Shown here piece after piece: positions 28,079 to 37,854 of a stretch of DNA of 64,000 nt. The notes beneath the pieces are model-generated. The model searched no databases. It saw only the letters and a list, made by a program, of their open reading frames with translations, and was not told the DNA's origin. Made by a program: the position numbers and the translations under genes. Position 1 is the first letter of the stretch; the number at the start of each line of letters is the position of its first letter. Source of the DNA: Sphingomonadales bacterium (GTDB lineage Bacteria; Pseudomonadota; Alphaproteobacteria; Sphingomonadales; Sphingomonadaceae); NCBI GenBank assembly GCA_025362295.1, contig JANYGX010000012.1, positions 1 to 64,000 of the forward strand, read 5' to 3'.

Positions 28079-29422
28079 ATGAAAAAATTCTGGTTCACTC
28101 TCTTGGCATCGCTTTGGGTAGCAAATTCGGCCCATGCTGTGCTGAAGGTCGATATCACCGGTGGCTATTCGCAGCCGATGCCCATTGCCATCACAAATCT
28201 GCTCACCGATACAGCCCAGCCCAGCCCGCAGGGCACAACGGCGGAACTGGGTGTGAAAATATCGCAGGTGATTGCGGCTGATCTCGATCGATCAGGGCTG
28301 TTCAAGCCAATTGATCAGAAAGCTTTCACCACCCAACCGGGGCTACCGCAAGTTGAGCAGCCAGATTTCAACGCATGGCGCACACTGGCCGTGCAGGCGC
28401 TGGTGACCGGCAAGGTGAGCCTTGCTGCTGACGGAAATTTGCAGGTGGATTTTCGCTTGTGGGATGTGTTTGGCGAAAGCCAGTTGCACGGTCTCCGGTT
28501 GTCTGGCCTGACACCCAAAAACTGGCGGCGGCTGGCGCACAGAACGGCGGATGAAATCTACAAAAGACTAACCGGCGAGGAAGGTTATTTCGATACCCGC
28601 ATTGTCTATATTGCTGAATCAGGGCCAAAGAAACTGCTCGTCAAAAGTCTTGCCATCATGGACCAAGACGGGGCCAACCACCGCTATCTCACCAACGGGC
28701 AATCGCTGGTGCTGACACCGCGTTTCAGCCCGCGCGCGCAAGAGATAACGTATATGTCCTATTTTGCAGGCAAGCCACGCGTGTATCTGTATAATCTGAC
28801 AACTGGCAAGCACGAGGTGTTGGGTGATTTTAATAATATGACATTCGCGCCACGCTTTTCGCCAGACGGCAGAACGCTCGTCTTCAACCTAAGTCAAAAT
28901 GGCAATGCTGATATTTACACTATGGATTTATCTACAAAGTCCACAAAGCGACTGACCAATCATCCAGCGACAGATGATGGTGCGAGTTATTCCCCTGATG
29001 GCTCGCGCATCGTGTTTGAAAGTAATCGTGGTGGTTCACAGCAACTTTATGTAATGAATGCTGATGGCAGCAATGTACAGCGCATCTCCTTTGGTGCTGG
29101 TCGCTACGGCGAACCCGTGTGGTCGCCCCGTGGAGATTTGATTGCCTTTACCAAGATGGGGGATGCAAAATTCCGTATTGGTGTTATGCGCCCGGACGGA
29201 ACGGGTGAGCGCCTGCTGACCGATACATGGGATGATGAAGCCGCAACCTGGTCGCCAAACGGTCGGGTCATTATGTTCTGTCGGACCAATAAAACTGCAA
29301 GCGATGGCACCGGCGGCAAATCTGCTCTGTATTCGATTGATCTTACGGGTTTGAATGAACGACGTGTGCCTACACCCCGCGACGGTTCCCAACCAGCTTG
29401 GTCACCGCTTTTGTCACGATGA
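28079..29422 (+). CDS. tolB: Tol-Pal system beta-propeller protein TolB
   Basis: 447 residues from [20 protein letters not shown], a signal peptide, with AAGGA upstream; an earlier in-frame start at 28046 would bury it. The N-terminal TolB domain (VLKVDITGG...) is followed by propeller blades with repeated [24 protein letters not shown] and [10 protein letters not shown]. This periplasmic protein dissociates Pal from peptidoglycan on signal from TolA. The operon order is standard. Confidence 0.95.
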   Translation: MKKFWFTLLASLWVANSAHAVLKVDITGGYSQPMPIAITNLLTDTAQPSPQGTTAELGVKISQVIAADLDRSGLFKPIDQKAFTTQPGLPQVEQPDFNAWRTLAVQALVTGKVSLAADGNLQVDFRLWDVFGESQLHGLRLSGLTPKNWRRLAHRTADEIYKRLTGEEGYFDTRIVYIAESGPKKLLVKSLAIMDQDGANHRYLTNGQSLVLTPRFSPRAQEITYMSYFAGKPRVYLYNLTTGKHEVLGDFNNMTFAPRFSPDGRTLVFNLSQNGNADIYTMDLSTKSTKRLTNHPATDDGASYSPDGSRIVFESNRGGSQQLYVMNADGSNVQRISFGAGRYGEPVWSPRGDLIAFTKMGDAKFRIGVMRPDGTGERLLTDTWDDEAATWSPNGRVIMFCRTNKTASDGTGGKSALYSIDLTGLNERRVPTPRDGSQPAWSPLLSR

Positions 29423-29513
29423 AGCGCTGTATTTTAAAGTTATTCATAGTCTGTTCAGTTGAAACATGATTCATATGCTGTTAATAAAGTTTAATATTGA
29501 AAAGGGTATCTCA

Positions 29514-30059
29514 ATGACAATTGCCAAAACATACACGCTGATCCTCTCTGCAACCATTCTGGCGCTGGCCGGGGCGTGTGCCAAAAAAGTGGCCCCGCCA
29601 CCACCCGCTGCCCCACCGTCACCGACGCACACCATGGCCCCGCCGCCACCATCATCGCCACCGATAGATACGCCGCAGCCAACGGCCAGCACAATCGCGC
29701 CGGGCAGCTTGCAGGATCTGATTGCTCAGGTTGGCAGCGATCGGGTTTTCTTTGGTTATGATACAGCTGATCTTGATGCCACAGCCCAGGACACCTTGAA
29801 GAAAGAAGCCAGCTGGCTGCAAAAAAACACCAGTGTCAAAATTTCCATCGAGGGTCACTGCGATGAACGCGGCACACGTGAGTATAATCTGGCGCTCGGC
29901 GACAGGCGTGCCGAAGCTGTTAAATCCTACCTTGCCAATTCAGGTGTGGCGAGAGCCCGTATAACAACCATTTCATATGGCAAGGAACGACCGGAAATTG
30001 TCGGATCAGACGACACATCCTATGCCAAGAACCGGCGCGGTGTAACGGTTATCCGCTAG
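29514..30059 (+). CDS. pal: Peptidoglycan-associated lipoprotein Pal
   Basis: 181 residues from MTIAKTYTLILSATILALAG, with AAAAGGG upstream. The lipobox is LAGAC, so the protein is anchored to the outer membrane. A Pro-rich linker (APPPPAAPPSP...) leads to the OmpA-like peptidoglycan-binding domain (FFGYDTADL, IEGHCDERGTREYNLALG, RRGVTVIR). It tethers the outer membrane to murein and binds TolB. The upstream gap has TTAATAAAGTTTAA, with spacing 6 rather than the CtrA spacing 7. Confidence 0.95.
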   Translation: MTIAKTYTLILSATILALAGACAKKVAPPPPAAPPSPTHTMAPPPPSSPPIDTPQPTASTIAPGSLQDLIAQVGSDRVFFGYDTADLDATAQDTLKKEASWLQKNTSVKISIEGHCDERGTREYNLALGDRRAEAVKSYLANSGVARARITTISYGKERPEIVGSDDTSYAKNRRGVTVIR

Positions 30060-30066
30060 GGCTTGC

Positions 30067-31038
30067 GTGTTGAGGAATGATGCTTTGAATGGTTTGAAAA
30101 CAGGTTTGACCCACATCACATGTGCTGTTCTTATGGCGTCATTGACTGTGGGTCCGCTGCTGGCACAGGATATCCAGGCTGTCGAACCAAGGCTTGGCAA
30201 GCTGGAATCTGAAATGCGCGCTGTGCAGCGCAAGGTGTTTCCCGGCGGCAGCCCGAAATATTTTCAGCCGGAAGTGCAAACCCCGTCTGCGGTTGATGCA
30301 CCGCCAGCAGTGCCAGCACTCGCAGGCGCTGGCGTTTCGGAGCTTCAGGTGCGCCTTCAGGATGTCGAGAAGCAGCTGGCTGAAATAACCGGCCGGCTGG
30401 AGCAAAATGAAAACCGCACCAAGCAGCTGGAAGACCAGCTTTCAAAATTCAAGGCTGACGTTGAGTCAAGACTGACATCAACAACCGCGCAGCCTGAGGC
30501 CGGTGCTGCTGCAACCACGACGCCGCAACCCGCTCCAGCGTTGCCGGTTATGCAAAAAAACGGTAAAATCATTGCCCCGATTGCCACAGCCAAACCGCCG
30601 GCAGTCAAAGCCACCGCTAGCAAAACGCCAGCGGTGTCTACACTGGGGACGGGTGATGCTGAAACGGCTTACCGCGCGGCGTATGCAACCTATGCTGCAA
30701 AAGATTATGATCAGTCTGAAGCTGCATTTAAAGATTTCATGAGTCGCTATCCGCAGCATCCGCTAGCCTCTAATGTGGAATTCTGGCTGGGGCGCACATA
30801 TATCAGCAAAAAACAATATGGTCAGTCGGCACGCTCTTTCCTGCAGGGCTATCAAAAATATCCCAAAGGTGAAAAAGCGCCTGACAGTCTGCTAGGCTTG
30901 GCCGAATCGTTACTGGCCCTGGATAAACCACAGGATGCCTGTTCTGCACTCAGTGAACTTTCCGTTGTCTATCCGGATGCCAGTGCATCGGTGAAAGCGC
31001 GCCAGACAAGTTTGCGCACAAAGGCAAAATGCAAGTGA
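30067..31038 (+). CDS. cpoB: Cell division coordinator CpoB (YbgF)
   Basis: 323 residues; GTG start 7 bases after pal. A signal peptide (ITCAVLMASLTVGPLLAQ) is followed by a coiled coil (LQDVEKQLAEITGRLEQNEN, ~97-135) for trimerisation, a Pro/Ala-rich linker, and C-terminal TPRs (AYRAAYATYAAKDYDQSEAA, FWLGRTYISKKQYGQSA). It links Tol-Pal action with septal peptidoglycan synthesis. Its TGA is immediately followed by the stop of the convergent deacetylase gene, with no base between. Confidence 0.92.
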   Translation: MLRNDALNGLKTGLTHITCAVLMASLTVGPLLAQDIQAVEPRLGKLESEMRAVQRKVFPGGSPKYFQPEVQTPSAVDAPPAVPALAGAGVSELQVRLQDVEKQLAEITGRLEQNENRTKQLEDQLSKFKADVESRLTSTTAQPEAGAAATTTPQPAPALPVMQKNGKIIAPIATAKPPAVKATASKTPAVSTLGTGDAETAYRAAYATYAAKDYDQSEAAFKDFMSRYPQHPLASNVEFWLGRTYISKKQYGQSARSFLQGYQKYPKGEKAPDSLLGLAESLLALDKPQDACSALSELSVVYPDASASVKARQTSLRTKAKCK

Positions 31039-32091
31039 TTATGCGCGCGGGTGGTTTTTCCACATTTCATAACAGTGCTGCGGCGTTGTAAAAACCCCGC
31101 CAAGCTCATCCCGAAACCAGCTTGTGTAGAGGTCTATCGTGCGCAGCAATGTATCGCGCGCGGCAATGGTTTTTGCATAGCTGGTATACCCGACAGCGAC
31201 TGACGGGCTGTGAAAGTTTAAAGTAAAAAGCCTGTCGCCTTGCTGCAACAAGGTTCGCGTCAGGGCTTGCAATTCAGAAAAACGATAGCCCTCCGGCGAT
31301 AACCGAACGCGTGCATTCAGGTTCAGTCTGGAAAATATGCCTTCCAGCCGTAATGTTCGGCCAAACTTTGAATTGGCCAGGTGATGAAGTTCTGGTCCAT
31401 AGCGCCTGCCAAAACCAACAAAGCCACCGGTGGTCGGCATTTCAATAAGCTGGTGGGTATCGTCTGTTGCATAGGCATGGGTTGGATAGCGGGAATAATC
31501 CGGGCCGCCATCCTCACTGCAATCAAACCCCGGCATGGAACTGGTGTCTACAGTCACGCCAAGCTCACGCAGCGCAACCAGCGACTGATGTGCGATGCCG
31601 TAGCGTCCCGCTTTGTAGGTTGCTGGTTTAACCCCGACATTGGTTTCAATAATATCACACAGACGGCGTATTTTTTCGCGCTCCAAGGCCACAGGCAGGT
31701 TGCCTGGATAGGAGTTGTGGGTATTGACATCTTCATCATGCGGCGGCGTCACCCACGGGTGCAGCTGTGCGCCAATCTCTGCGCGATCCGTGATGTAAAG
31801 ATCCCGAAAATACGCTGCACTTTTTGCTGTTGCTGCAACGGGATAATCCAGCAGGTAGGTCGGTATAATGTTTTGTGCATCGAATATATTCTGTACCCGA
31901 TAAAGTTCCTGCACATGCTCAACATCAACGGACGCGCGACTGAATGGTTTGGACCAATCAAACTCTTCTTCCGTATCAACGACTACAATCAGATGCGGCT
32001 GTGGCAAAGACAGCGCAAGGCTAAGAGCCTGACGCCCCTTGTATGGAAGACCGGCAATTTTAGTATCAGCGATCACGTGAATTCCAGGCAA
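31039..32091 (-). CDS. Polysaccharide deacetylase-family protein (WalW-like)
   Basis: Up to 350 residues. The first codon is TTG 32091 and the true start may lie up to 30 residues in, because similarity begins at LIVVVDTEEEFDWSKPF. This NodB-fold signature supplies the catalytic base and metal aspartates; GAQLHPWVTPP and FTLNFHSPSV carry further conserved His and substrate-site residues. There is no signal peptide, so a cytoplasmic role on sugar precursors is likely. Related proteins occur in exopolysaccharide loci. Its stop abuts cpoB. Confidence 0.75.
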   Translation of the reverse strand: MPGIHVIADTKIAGLPYKGRQALSLALSLPQPHLIVVVDTEEEFDWSKPFSRASVDVEHVQELYRVQNIFDAQNIIPTYLLDYPVAATAKSAAYFRDLYITDRAEIGAQLHPWVTPPHDEDVNTHNSYPGNLPVALEREKIRRLCDIIETNVGVKPATYKAGRYGIAHQSLVALRELGVTVDTSSMPGFDCSEDGGPDYSRYPTHAYATDDTHQLIEMPTTGGFVGFGRRYGPELHHLANSKFGRTLRLEGIFSRLNLNARVRLSPEGYRFSELQALTRTLLQQGDRLFTLNFHSPSVAVGYTSYAKTIAARDTLLRTIDLYTSWFRDELGGVFTTPQHCYEMWKNHPRA

Positions 32092-32139
32092 TATAAAAAC
32101 AAAACATGAGTATTGAATAAGTTTGTAACATAATCAGTT

Positions 32140-33789
32140 TTATTTTAGCATCTTATGCATAGCATGGCCAGTTTTCCAATCGGTTAAGATCATATCGCTG
32201 GCTTTTTCGGCAATCATGATCGTTGGGGCATTGGTGTTGCCTGAAATAAGCTTTGGCATCACCGAGGCATCGACCACGCGAAGGCTCTCGACACCACGCA
32301 CGCGCAAGCGCACATCAACCACGGAGCGATCGTCACTGCCCATACGGCATGTCCCGACTGGATGATAGATTGTTTCTGCCCACGCCTTGATGCCTTCAAT
32401 CAGCGTGTCCCGGCTTTGCATAGCTTGTGTTGGCCATGCTTGCTGCGCACCCAATTTGGTAAAAACCGATGCATTGCCAATTCGTTTGGTTATGTCTATG
32501 CCTGCCAGCACGGTTTCAATATCTTCACTTGCCGACAGATAGCTAGGGTCAATGGCTGGCGCATCCATCGCCTTGGCGCTTTTCAGCGTGATACTACCAC
32601 GGCTTTCGGGTCGCAGCTGGCACATGTGAATGGAATAGCCATGCTGTTTGGCTCTGGCTTTGTCTTCAATGCCATGCGGCAAACCAAAACCAGCGATAAA
32701 ATGCAGCTGAATATCCGGCGCCACAAGCTCTGGTCGCGTTTTCAAAAAGGCACCGACAACAGTGGGTGCATAGGTGCCTGCACCTGAACTGGTGAGTGCC
32801 CACTGTATGCCTGCTGTGATGTTGTGCGGAAACAGGCCGTAGCGATTGAGCGACACAGGTGCCGTGATGGTCCATTGCAGCAAATGATCAAGATGGTCCT
32901 GCAAGTTTTTGCCCACCTCATCAGCGCAGGTAACCACCGGAATATTATAGCTCTGCAAATGCGCCGCCGGGCCAATGCCGGACAGCATCAGCAGTTGCGG
33001 AGAGTTGACAGCGCCGCCACATAAAATAATCTCGCGCCTAGCATTGATGGTGTGATGTTTGCCCTTGCTGATATAGGCAATGCCGCTGGCACGTTGCTTG
33101 TCAAAAATTATTTTTTCAGCCTGGGCATGGGTTATGATACTAAGGTTTGGGCGATTTTTAACAGGTGTGAGATAGGCCTTTGCTGCCGACCAGCGGCTGC
33201 CATTTTTTGTTGTGGTATCAAAGACCCCAAGCCCTTCCATATGCGTGCCATTAAAATCGTCAGTGTTTAAAAACCCGGCTTCGGGTGCTGCGTCAAGAAA
33301 AGCTTCTACAAGCGGGTGTGAAAACAGTTTTTGCTCTGTGTGCAATGGACTGCCAAGGCCATGGTGATCATCATGCTTGCCTGCGGCACATCTGGCGCTG
33401 TCTTCAGATTTTTTGAAATACGGCAACACATCGTCCCAGCTCCAGCCTGTGCAGCCGAGCTGTGCCCAACGATCATAGTCCGATGCATGACCGCGAATAT
33501 AGACCATGCCATTGATGGACGATGAGCCCCCCAGCACGCGGCCGCGTGGCCAGAACAGCCGGCGGTTGCCAAGTTGTGTTTGCGGCTCTGTCCAGTAATC
33601 CCAGTTGGCCTTGCTTTTGCCGGGTGGCAATAAACCCACAATACCGGCTGGCATATGAATCAGCGGATGTGTGTCCTTACCGCCAGCTTCTAGCACAGCC
33701 ACACGAACTGTTGGGTCGGCACTCAGGCGATTGGCCAGAACACAACCGGCAGACCCGGCACCGACAATGACATAATCAAAAATTTCCAT
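32140..33789 (-). CDS. GMC-family FAD oxidoreductase (choline/alcohol dehydrogenase-like)
   Basis: 549 residues from MEIFDYVIVGAGSAGCVLANR; an upstream GTG/ATG at 33843 is not supported. FAD binding is via GAGSAG (~10-15), GMC signature 1 is RVLGGSSSINGMVYIRG, and the C-terminal active site is YHPVGTCRMGSD, whose His acts in hydride transfer. Members oxidise choline or primary alcohols to aldehydes. No betaine aldehyde dehydrogenase or betI is adjacent, so an alkanol or other alcohol is as likely as choline. It is a single gene. Confidence 0.88.
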   Translation of the reverse strand: MEIFDYVIVGAGSAGCVLANRLSADPTVRVAVLEAGGKDTHPLIHMPAGIVGLLPPGKSKANWDYWTEPQTQLGNRRLFWPRGRVLGGSSSINGMVYIRGHASDYDRWAQLGCTGWSWDDVLPYFKKSEDSARCAAGKHDDHHGLGSPLHTEQKLFSHPLVEAFLDAAPEAGFLNTDDFNGTHMEGLGVFDTTTKNGSRWSAAKAYLTPVKNRPNLSIITHAQAEKIIFDKQRASGIAYISKGKHHTINARREIILCGGAVNSPQLLMLSGIGPAAHLQSYNIPVVTCADEVGKNLQDHLDHLLQWTITAPVSLNRYGLFPHNITAGIQWALTSSGAGTYAPTVVGAFLKTRPELVAPDIQLHFIAGFGLPHGIEDKARAKQHGYSIHMCQLRPESRGSITLKSAKAMDAPAIDPSYLSASEDIETVLAGIDITKRIGNASVFTKLGAQQAWPTQAMQSRDTLIEGIKAWAETIYHPVGTCRMGSDDRSVVDVRLRVRGVESLRVVDASVMPKLISGNTNAPTIMIAEKASDMILTDWKTGHAMHKMLK

Positions 33790-33903
33790 GGTTTTGGTAT
33801 TCCACTTCATTTGGATGTGTGAATATTCACTAAGCTGTATCAAATAGAAATATATTGCCAGTTATAAAATGAATAATGGTAACATAACAATGCCATTCCG
33901 GAT

Positions 33904-34116
33904 ATGAGCCTGACCTTTCGCCATGCGACATTAGCAAGTGAGATATTCGCGCAGTTTCTCCCGAACAAGGCTGTTTGCTATTTATATGTCGGAAATGCAG
34001 ACACCGCCATGACGGCGGCGCTGCGAAACGGGGCTAAACAAATTATGGACGTGGACGATATGCCGTACGGAGACCGGCAAGGTAGTATCCCAGACCCCTG
34101 CGGCAATATATGGTAG
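33904..34116 (+). pseudogene. Remnant of a VOC/PhnB-like glyoxalase-fold gene
   Basis: The 70-residue frame contains YLYVGNADTAMTAALRNGAK and YGDRQGSIPDPCGNIW, the C-terminal half of a PhnB-type VOC protein. The expected N-terminal half is missing and the frame stops directly after the conserved GNIW, where family members continue with a WTIATH-like tail. The first ~20 residues do not match the fold. It is best read as a decayed fragment. The gap 33844-34274 holds nothing else that I can support. Confidence 0.6.
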
Positions 34117-34274
34117 ATTTCTCAGCGATTAATTGATGCACCCTACTTTTGAGGTAAAGATATTACGCAGCAGTCGCCGTGTTCAAACGGAGACACTCTT
34201 TATATTTTTCATTCCAATTGCTACGCGCAGTCGCTATTCTTGATAGAGATAGTAGTTATATATGGAGTGTATTG

Positions 34275-35756
34275 ATGTTACCGCGAATTTTGACTGCGGC
34301 TATTGGAGTTTTGCTTGCCATCAGTCTTGCCGCGTGCGGTAAAAACCAGACGGGCTCGAAAGCTGAAAAAAATGGTGTTATGGCGACGCAGCGGGCCTTT
34401 GAAAATCCGCCCAACGTTGTACTGATTATGGCAAGTTCTCTGGGTTATGGTGATGTGTCTATAAACGCGGGCGGCAGGTTGCCCACACCCAATATTGACC
34501 GCATTGCCAAAGACGGTGTGCTGTTTACAACCGGCTATGCAGTATCCTCGGCACGTGGGCCATCTCGCGCCGGGTTGCTCACGGGGCGCAATCCAAGCCG
34601 CAATGGCTTTGAGTATGATAACGGACCAGGCCGCCGCGATGAGGAGCAAAATCTGGGTTTGCCGACCGATGAGGTTTTGCTCTCCGATATCTTGCATGAG
34701 CGCAAATATCACACCGGTTTTATAGGGTCGTGGAATCTGGGTAACCTTAAACCATACACACCGGCCAATCGCGGTTATGATGAATTCTACGGCGTTACAG
34801 ATGGCGACGCTGGTTATTTTGAGTCGGGTCATGAAGATATGGCTTTTGCACAAACACAAAGTTTCCAGCAACCACCCGTCGCCACACGCTACACACAAAT
34901 TGTTAAAGGCGACGATACGCATCCGGTGAACATCAGCAACCGCTATCTGACAACAGATTTTGGTGATCAGGCGGTCGACTTCATAGACCGTAATGGTCAA
35001 GGGCGTTTTTTCCTGACCGTGGCTTTCAATGCGCCGCACCAGCCCTTGCAAGCGCCAAAGTCTCTGGTCGATAAAATGCTAGCTTTTGCCGAACCACGCC
35101 AAAAAATCTACGCGGCCATGATTGCCAGCCTTGATGAAAACGTCGGCAAGATACTGGGTGCCATCGACAATCGCGGCCTTGCACAAAATACGATTGTTAT
35201 ATTTGTGTCGGACACGGGTTGCGATGTAGAATCTGGCGCGTGCTCGTGTGATGGTTTGCGTGGTGGCGCGCCGACGCTTTACGATGGCGGGTTGCGTGTG
35301 CCGATGATGATTAAATGGCCTGATAAAATAAAATCGGGCACACGTTATACAAAGCCAGTCAGCCTCATGGATATAACACCAACCGTAATCGCAGCGACAG
35401 ATGCCGCGCGACCGGCCGGCAAAAAATTCGACGGTGTTGATTTATTGCCATATATAGCAGGTAAAAAAAAGGCTGGGCCACACGAAACCCTGGTGTGGTT
35501 GCGGCGCCCGGCGGCTGCCATACGCTACCGTGACTGGAAGTTGATCGTTAATCCTGAAACGGCGCAAACGCAATTGTTCGATCTCGCGGCTGACCCGGTT
35601 GAACGCAATGATCTCAGCACCAAGCGGTCTGACATGATCGGCGAAATGCGCGCACAGCTGGAAATTGACCGCTCTATCGCCACCGATCCGCGCTGGCTCA
35701 GCCGGGAAAAAGCCAAGCTTGAATTCTGCAATGAGACCATGAGCATTTACCGGTAA
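34275..35756 (+). CDS. Sulfatase-fold lipoprotein with a degenerate active site (pseudo-sulfatase)
   Basis: 493 residues from MLPRILTAAIGVLLAISLAAC, a lipoprotein signal with C21 as lipidation site. The whole chain follows the arylsulfatase fold, but aligning motifs by eye with canonical sulfatases shows key losses. The metal Asp-Asp is S54-S55 (IMASSLGYGD); the formylglycine Cys is R94 (ARGPSRAGLLTG, with R98 kept); the Lys and His of GKWHLG are S152 and N154 (GSWNLG); the Asn of SDNG is T314 (VSDTG, D313 kept); the Lys of GGKGT is A332. H255 (APHQPL) remains. The protein is full length and well formed, so it is probably a binding or regulatory pseudo-enzyme at the cell surface rather than a recent wreck. 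gltX follows 20 bases on. Confidence 0.85.
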   Translation: MLPRILTAAIGVLLAISLAACGKNQTGSKAEKNGVMATQRAFENPPNVVLIMASSLGYGDVSINAGGRLPTPNIDRIAKDGVLFTTGYAVSSARGPSRAGLLTGRNPSRNGFEYDNGPGRRDEEQNLGLPTDEVLLSDILHERKYHTGFIGSWNLGNLKPYTPANRGYDEFYGVTDGDAGYFESGHEDMAFAQTQSFQQPPVATRYTQIVKGDDTHPVNISNRYLTTDFGDQAVDFIDRNGQGRFFLTVAFNAPHQPLQAPKSLVDKMLAFAEPRQKIYAAMIASLDENVGKILGAIDNRGLAQNTIVIFVSDTGCDVESGACSCDGLRGGAPTLYDGGLRVPMMIKWPDKIKSGTRYTKPVSLMDITPTVIAATDAARPAGKKFDGVDLLPYIAGKKKAGPHETLVWLRRPAAAIRYRDWKLIVNPETAQTQLFDLAADPVERNDLSTKRSDMIGEMRAQLEIDRSIATDPRWLSREKAKLEFCNETMSIYR

Positions 35757-35776
35757 TCCTATGAAGGTGTTCGATC

Positions 35777-37096
35777 ATGACTGAAATTATTGTGCGCTTT
35801 GCGCCGTCACCCACTGGCTATTTGCATGTCGGCAATTTGCGCACAGCTATTGTCAATTGGTTGTATGTGCAGAAAACCAGCGGCAAATTTTATTTGCGAC
35901 TGGATGATACGGACGTTGCGCGTATTAAGCCTGAATATACCGCTGGTATCAAACGCGATCTGGCGTGGCTTGGCATCACCGTGGCGCACGAGGAAAAACA
36001 ATCGGCGCGGATCAAACGCTATGACGCAGCCCTTGATAATTTGCTCGCGCAAGGTCGGGTGTATCCCTGCTATGAAACATCGGAAGAGCTCGATATCAAG
36101 CGTAAGATTCAGCTGTCGCGTTCATTGCCGCCAGTTTATGACCGGTCTGCACTTAAATTGAACGAAGCTGATCGCACAGCATTCGAAACTCAAGGCATAA
36201 AACCGCATTACCGCTTTAGACTGGAAACCAAAACCCGCACAGTCTTTGATGATCTGGTGCAGGGTCATGTGTCGATGGATCCAGCGTCCTTGTCTGATCC
36301 TGTGGTCAAGCGCGCGGATGGATCGTATCTCTACATGTTGCCGTCTGTGGTTGATGATATCGACATGAAAATCAGCCATGTGGTGCGCGGTCAGGATCAT
36401 CTCACCAATTCCATCATTCAGGTGCAGATGTTTGAGGCTCTGGGTGCGAACCTGCCGCAATTTGCCCATCTCGCACTGCTCTCGACCCGCGAGCAGGAAC
36501 TCTCCAAGCGGCTGGGGTCAGCGGGTGTTGATCATTACAAAACGCTTGGTGTTTTGCCGTTGTCGCTGATGGCCTATCTTGGTCGGCTTGGCACGTCTGA
36601 TCCAATTGAAGTGGTCAGCGATATCCAACCACTCATCGACAGTTTTGAGTGGCGCAAGTTCAATAAGGCCAATGCGCTGTTTGATGAAGCGGAGCTCGTG
36701 CACATCAACACAAAAATACTGCATCACTTGCCATATGCAGCCATCAAGGCCGATGTGCCGGAGACAATCACAGAAGCGGACTGGCGCGTGATTGGCCCCA
36801 ATATTCACACGCTTGCTGATATGGCGGACTGGAAAGCGATCATCACCGGGCCGATGGTGCCGGTGATTGAAGACGCGGCTTATATTGCAACTGCAAGGCA
36901 GCTTGTTACGTCCCTGCCGTGGCAAGATGATATCTGGCAATGCTGGACCGCTGCACTCAAAACTGCAACCGGTCGCAAGGGCAAGGCGCTGTTCATGCCG
37001 CTGCGTTTGGCACTCACAGGGCTGCCGCACGGGCCAGACATGTCAGCGCTAGTGTTACTGATTGGCCGTGAGCAAACGCTGATGCGCCTCTCATGA
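35777..37096 (+). CDS. gltX: Glutamyl-tRNA synthetase, short second type
   Basis: 439 residues. Class I synthetase signatures: RFAPSPTGYLHVGNLRTA (HIGH region) and ELSKRLGS (KMSKS region). Alphaproteobacteria commonly have two GluRS genes; the shorter one, beginning MTEIIVRFAPSPTG and ending soon after the anticodon-binding domain, matches this copy. It charges tRNA-Glu and/or misacylates tRNA-Gln for later amidation. GAAGGTG lies about eight bases before the ATG. It overlaps trmJ by four bases. Confidence 0.93.
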   Translation: MTEIIVRFAPSPTGYLHVGNLRTAIVNWLYVQKTSGKFYLRLDDTDVARIKPEYTAGIKRDLAWLGITVAHEEKQSARIKRYDAALDNLLAQGRVYPCYETSEELDIKRKIQLSRSLPPVYDRSALKLNEADRTAFETQGIKPHYRFRLETKTRTVFDDLVQGHVSMDPASLSDPVVKRADGSYLYMLPSVVDDIDMKISHVVRGQDHLTNSIIQVQMFEALGANLPQFAHLALLSTREQELSKRLGSAGVDHYKTLGVLPLSLMAYLGRLGTSDPIEVVSDIQPLIDSFEWRKFNKANALFDEAELVHINTKILHHLPYAAIKADVPETITEADWRVIGPNIHTLADMADWKAIITGPMVPVIEDAAYIATARQLVTSLPWQDDIWQCWTAALKTATGRKGKALFMPLRLALTGLPHGPDMSALVLLIGREQTLMRLS

Positions 37097-37842
37097 CACA
37101 AAAAACGGCGCCGGTGGTGGTGCTGGTTGCCCCGCAACTCGGCGAGAACATCGGCATGGTGGCGCGCGCCATGCTGAACTTTGGCCTGACAGAGTTGCGA
37201 CTGGTCAGCCCGCGCAATGGCTGGCCCAATCCGGCGGCAGGGCCAGCCTCGGCCGGTGCCGATCAGGTGCTCAATGAAGCCACAGTGTATGATGATATTT
37301 CAACCAGCGTTGCCGATTGCAACCGGGTGTTCACCACAGCAATGACCGTGCGGCGGATGCTGAAGGACGTTATCACCCCGGCTGAGGCTGTGCGGCAGGC
37401 GCTTGCCTTGCCAGCAAGCACTGCGCGCACTGCGTGGGTTTTTGGCCCGGAACGCACCGGGCTTTATTCTGGCGAGGTTGCCATGGGCGATTCGGTGATT
37501 AGCATCCCGACCAATTCGGACTTCGGCTCGCTCAACCTTGCCATGGCCATGACCGTGATGGGCTATGAGTGGATGCGCCAGACCACCGATCAACCCGCCC
37601 GCTATCTTGCCGGCGATGAAACCGGGCCAGCGCTGCGGTACGATCTCGATGGTTTACTGGCGCATCTGGATACAGAACTCACGGTGCGGGAGTATTTCTT
37701 CCCGGAGCACCGTGCGGCCACCATGCGACAAAATGTCCGAAGCATTTTTCAGCGTTTGACCCTTACCGCCGCCGAAGTTCGCACCATGAGAGGGGTTGTG
37801 AAATCGCTTGCCAGCCCTGAACAGCGAATCAGCAAGGGGTGA
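37093..37842 (+). CDS. trmJ: tRNA (Cm32/Um32) methyltransferase, SpoU/TrmJ family
   Basis: 249 residues. The SPOUT trefoil-knot elements are PQLGENIGMVARAMLNFG at the N-terminus, FGPERTGLYSGEVAMGD and the SAM-binding loop ISIPTNSDFGSLNLAMA. TrmJ methylates the 2'-OH of residue 32 in the anticodon loop. The gene is coupled to gltX by an ATGA overlap. It ends 12 bases before the stop of the convergent radical SAM gene. Confidence 0.88.
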   Translation: MTQKTAPVVVLVAPQLGENIGMVARAMLNFGLTELRLVSPRNGWPNPAAGPASAGADQVLNEATVYDDISTSVADCNRVFTTAMTVRRMLKDVITPAEAVRQALALPASTARTAWVFGPERTGLYSGEVAMGDSVISIPTNSDFGSLNLAMAMTVMGYEWMRQTTDQPARYLAGDETGPALRYDLDGLLAHLDTELTVREYFFPEHRAATMRQNVRSIFQRLTLTAAEVRTMRGVVKSLASPEQRISKG

Positions 37843-37854
37843 TTCGCGGCTGAA

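Noticed and set aside
29482-29497. TTAATAAAGTTTAA upstream of pal as a CtrA box
   Set aside because: Spacing between the TTAA halves is six rather than seven, and the region is AT-rich.
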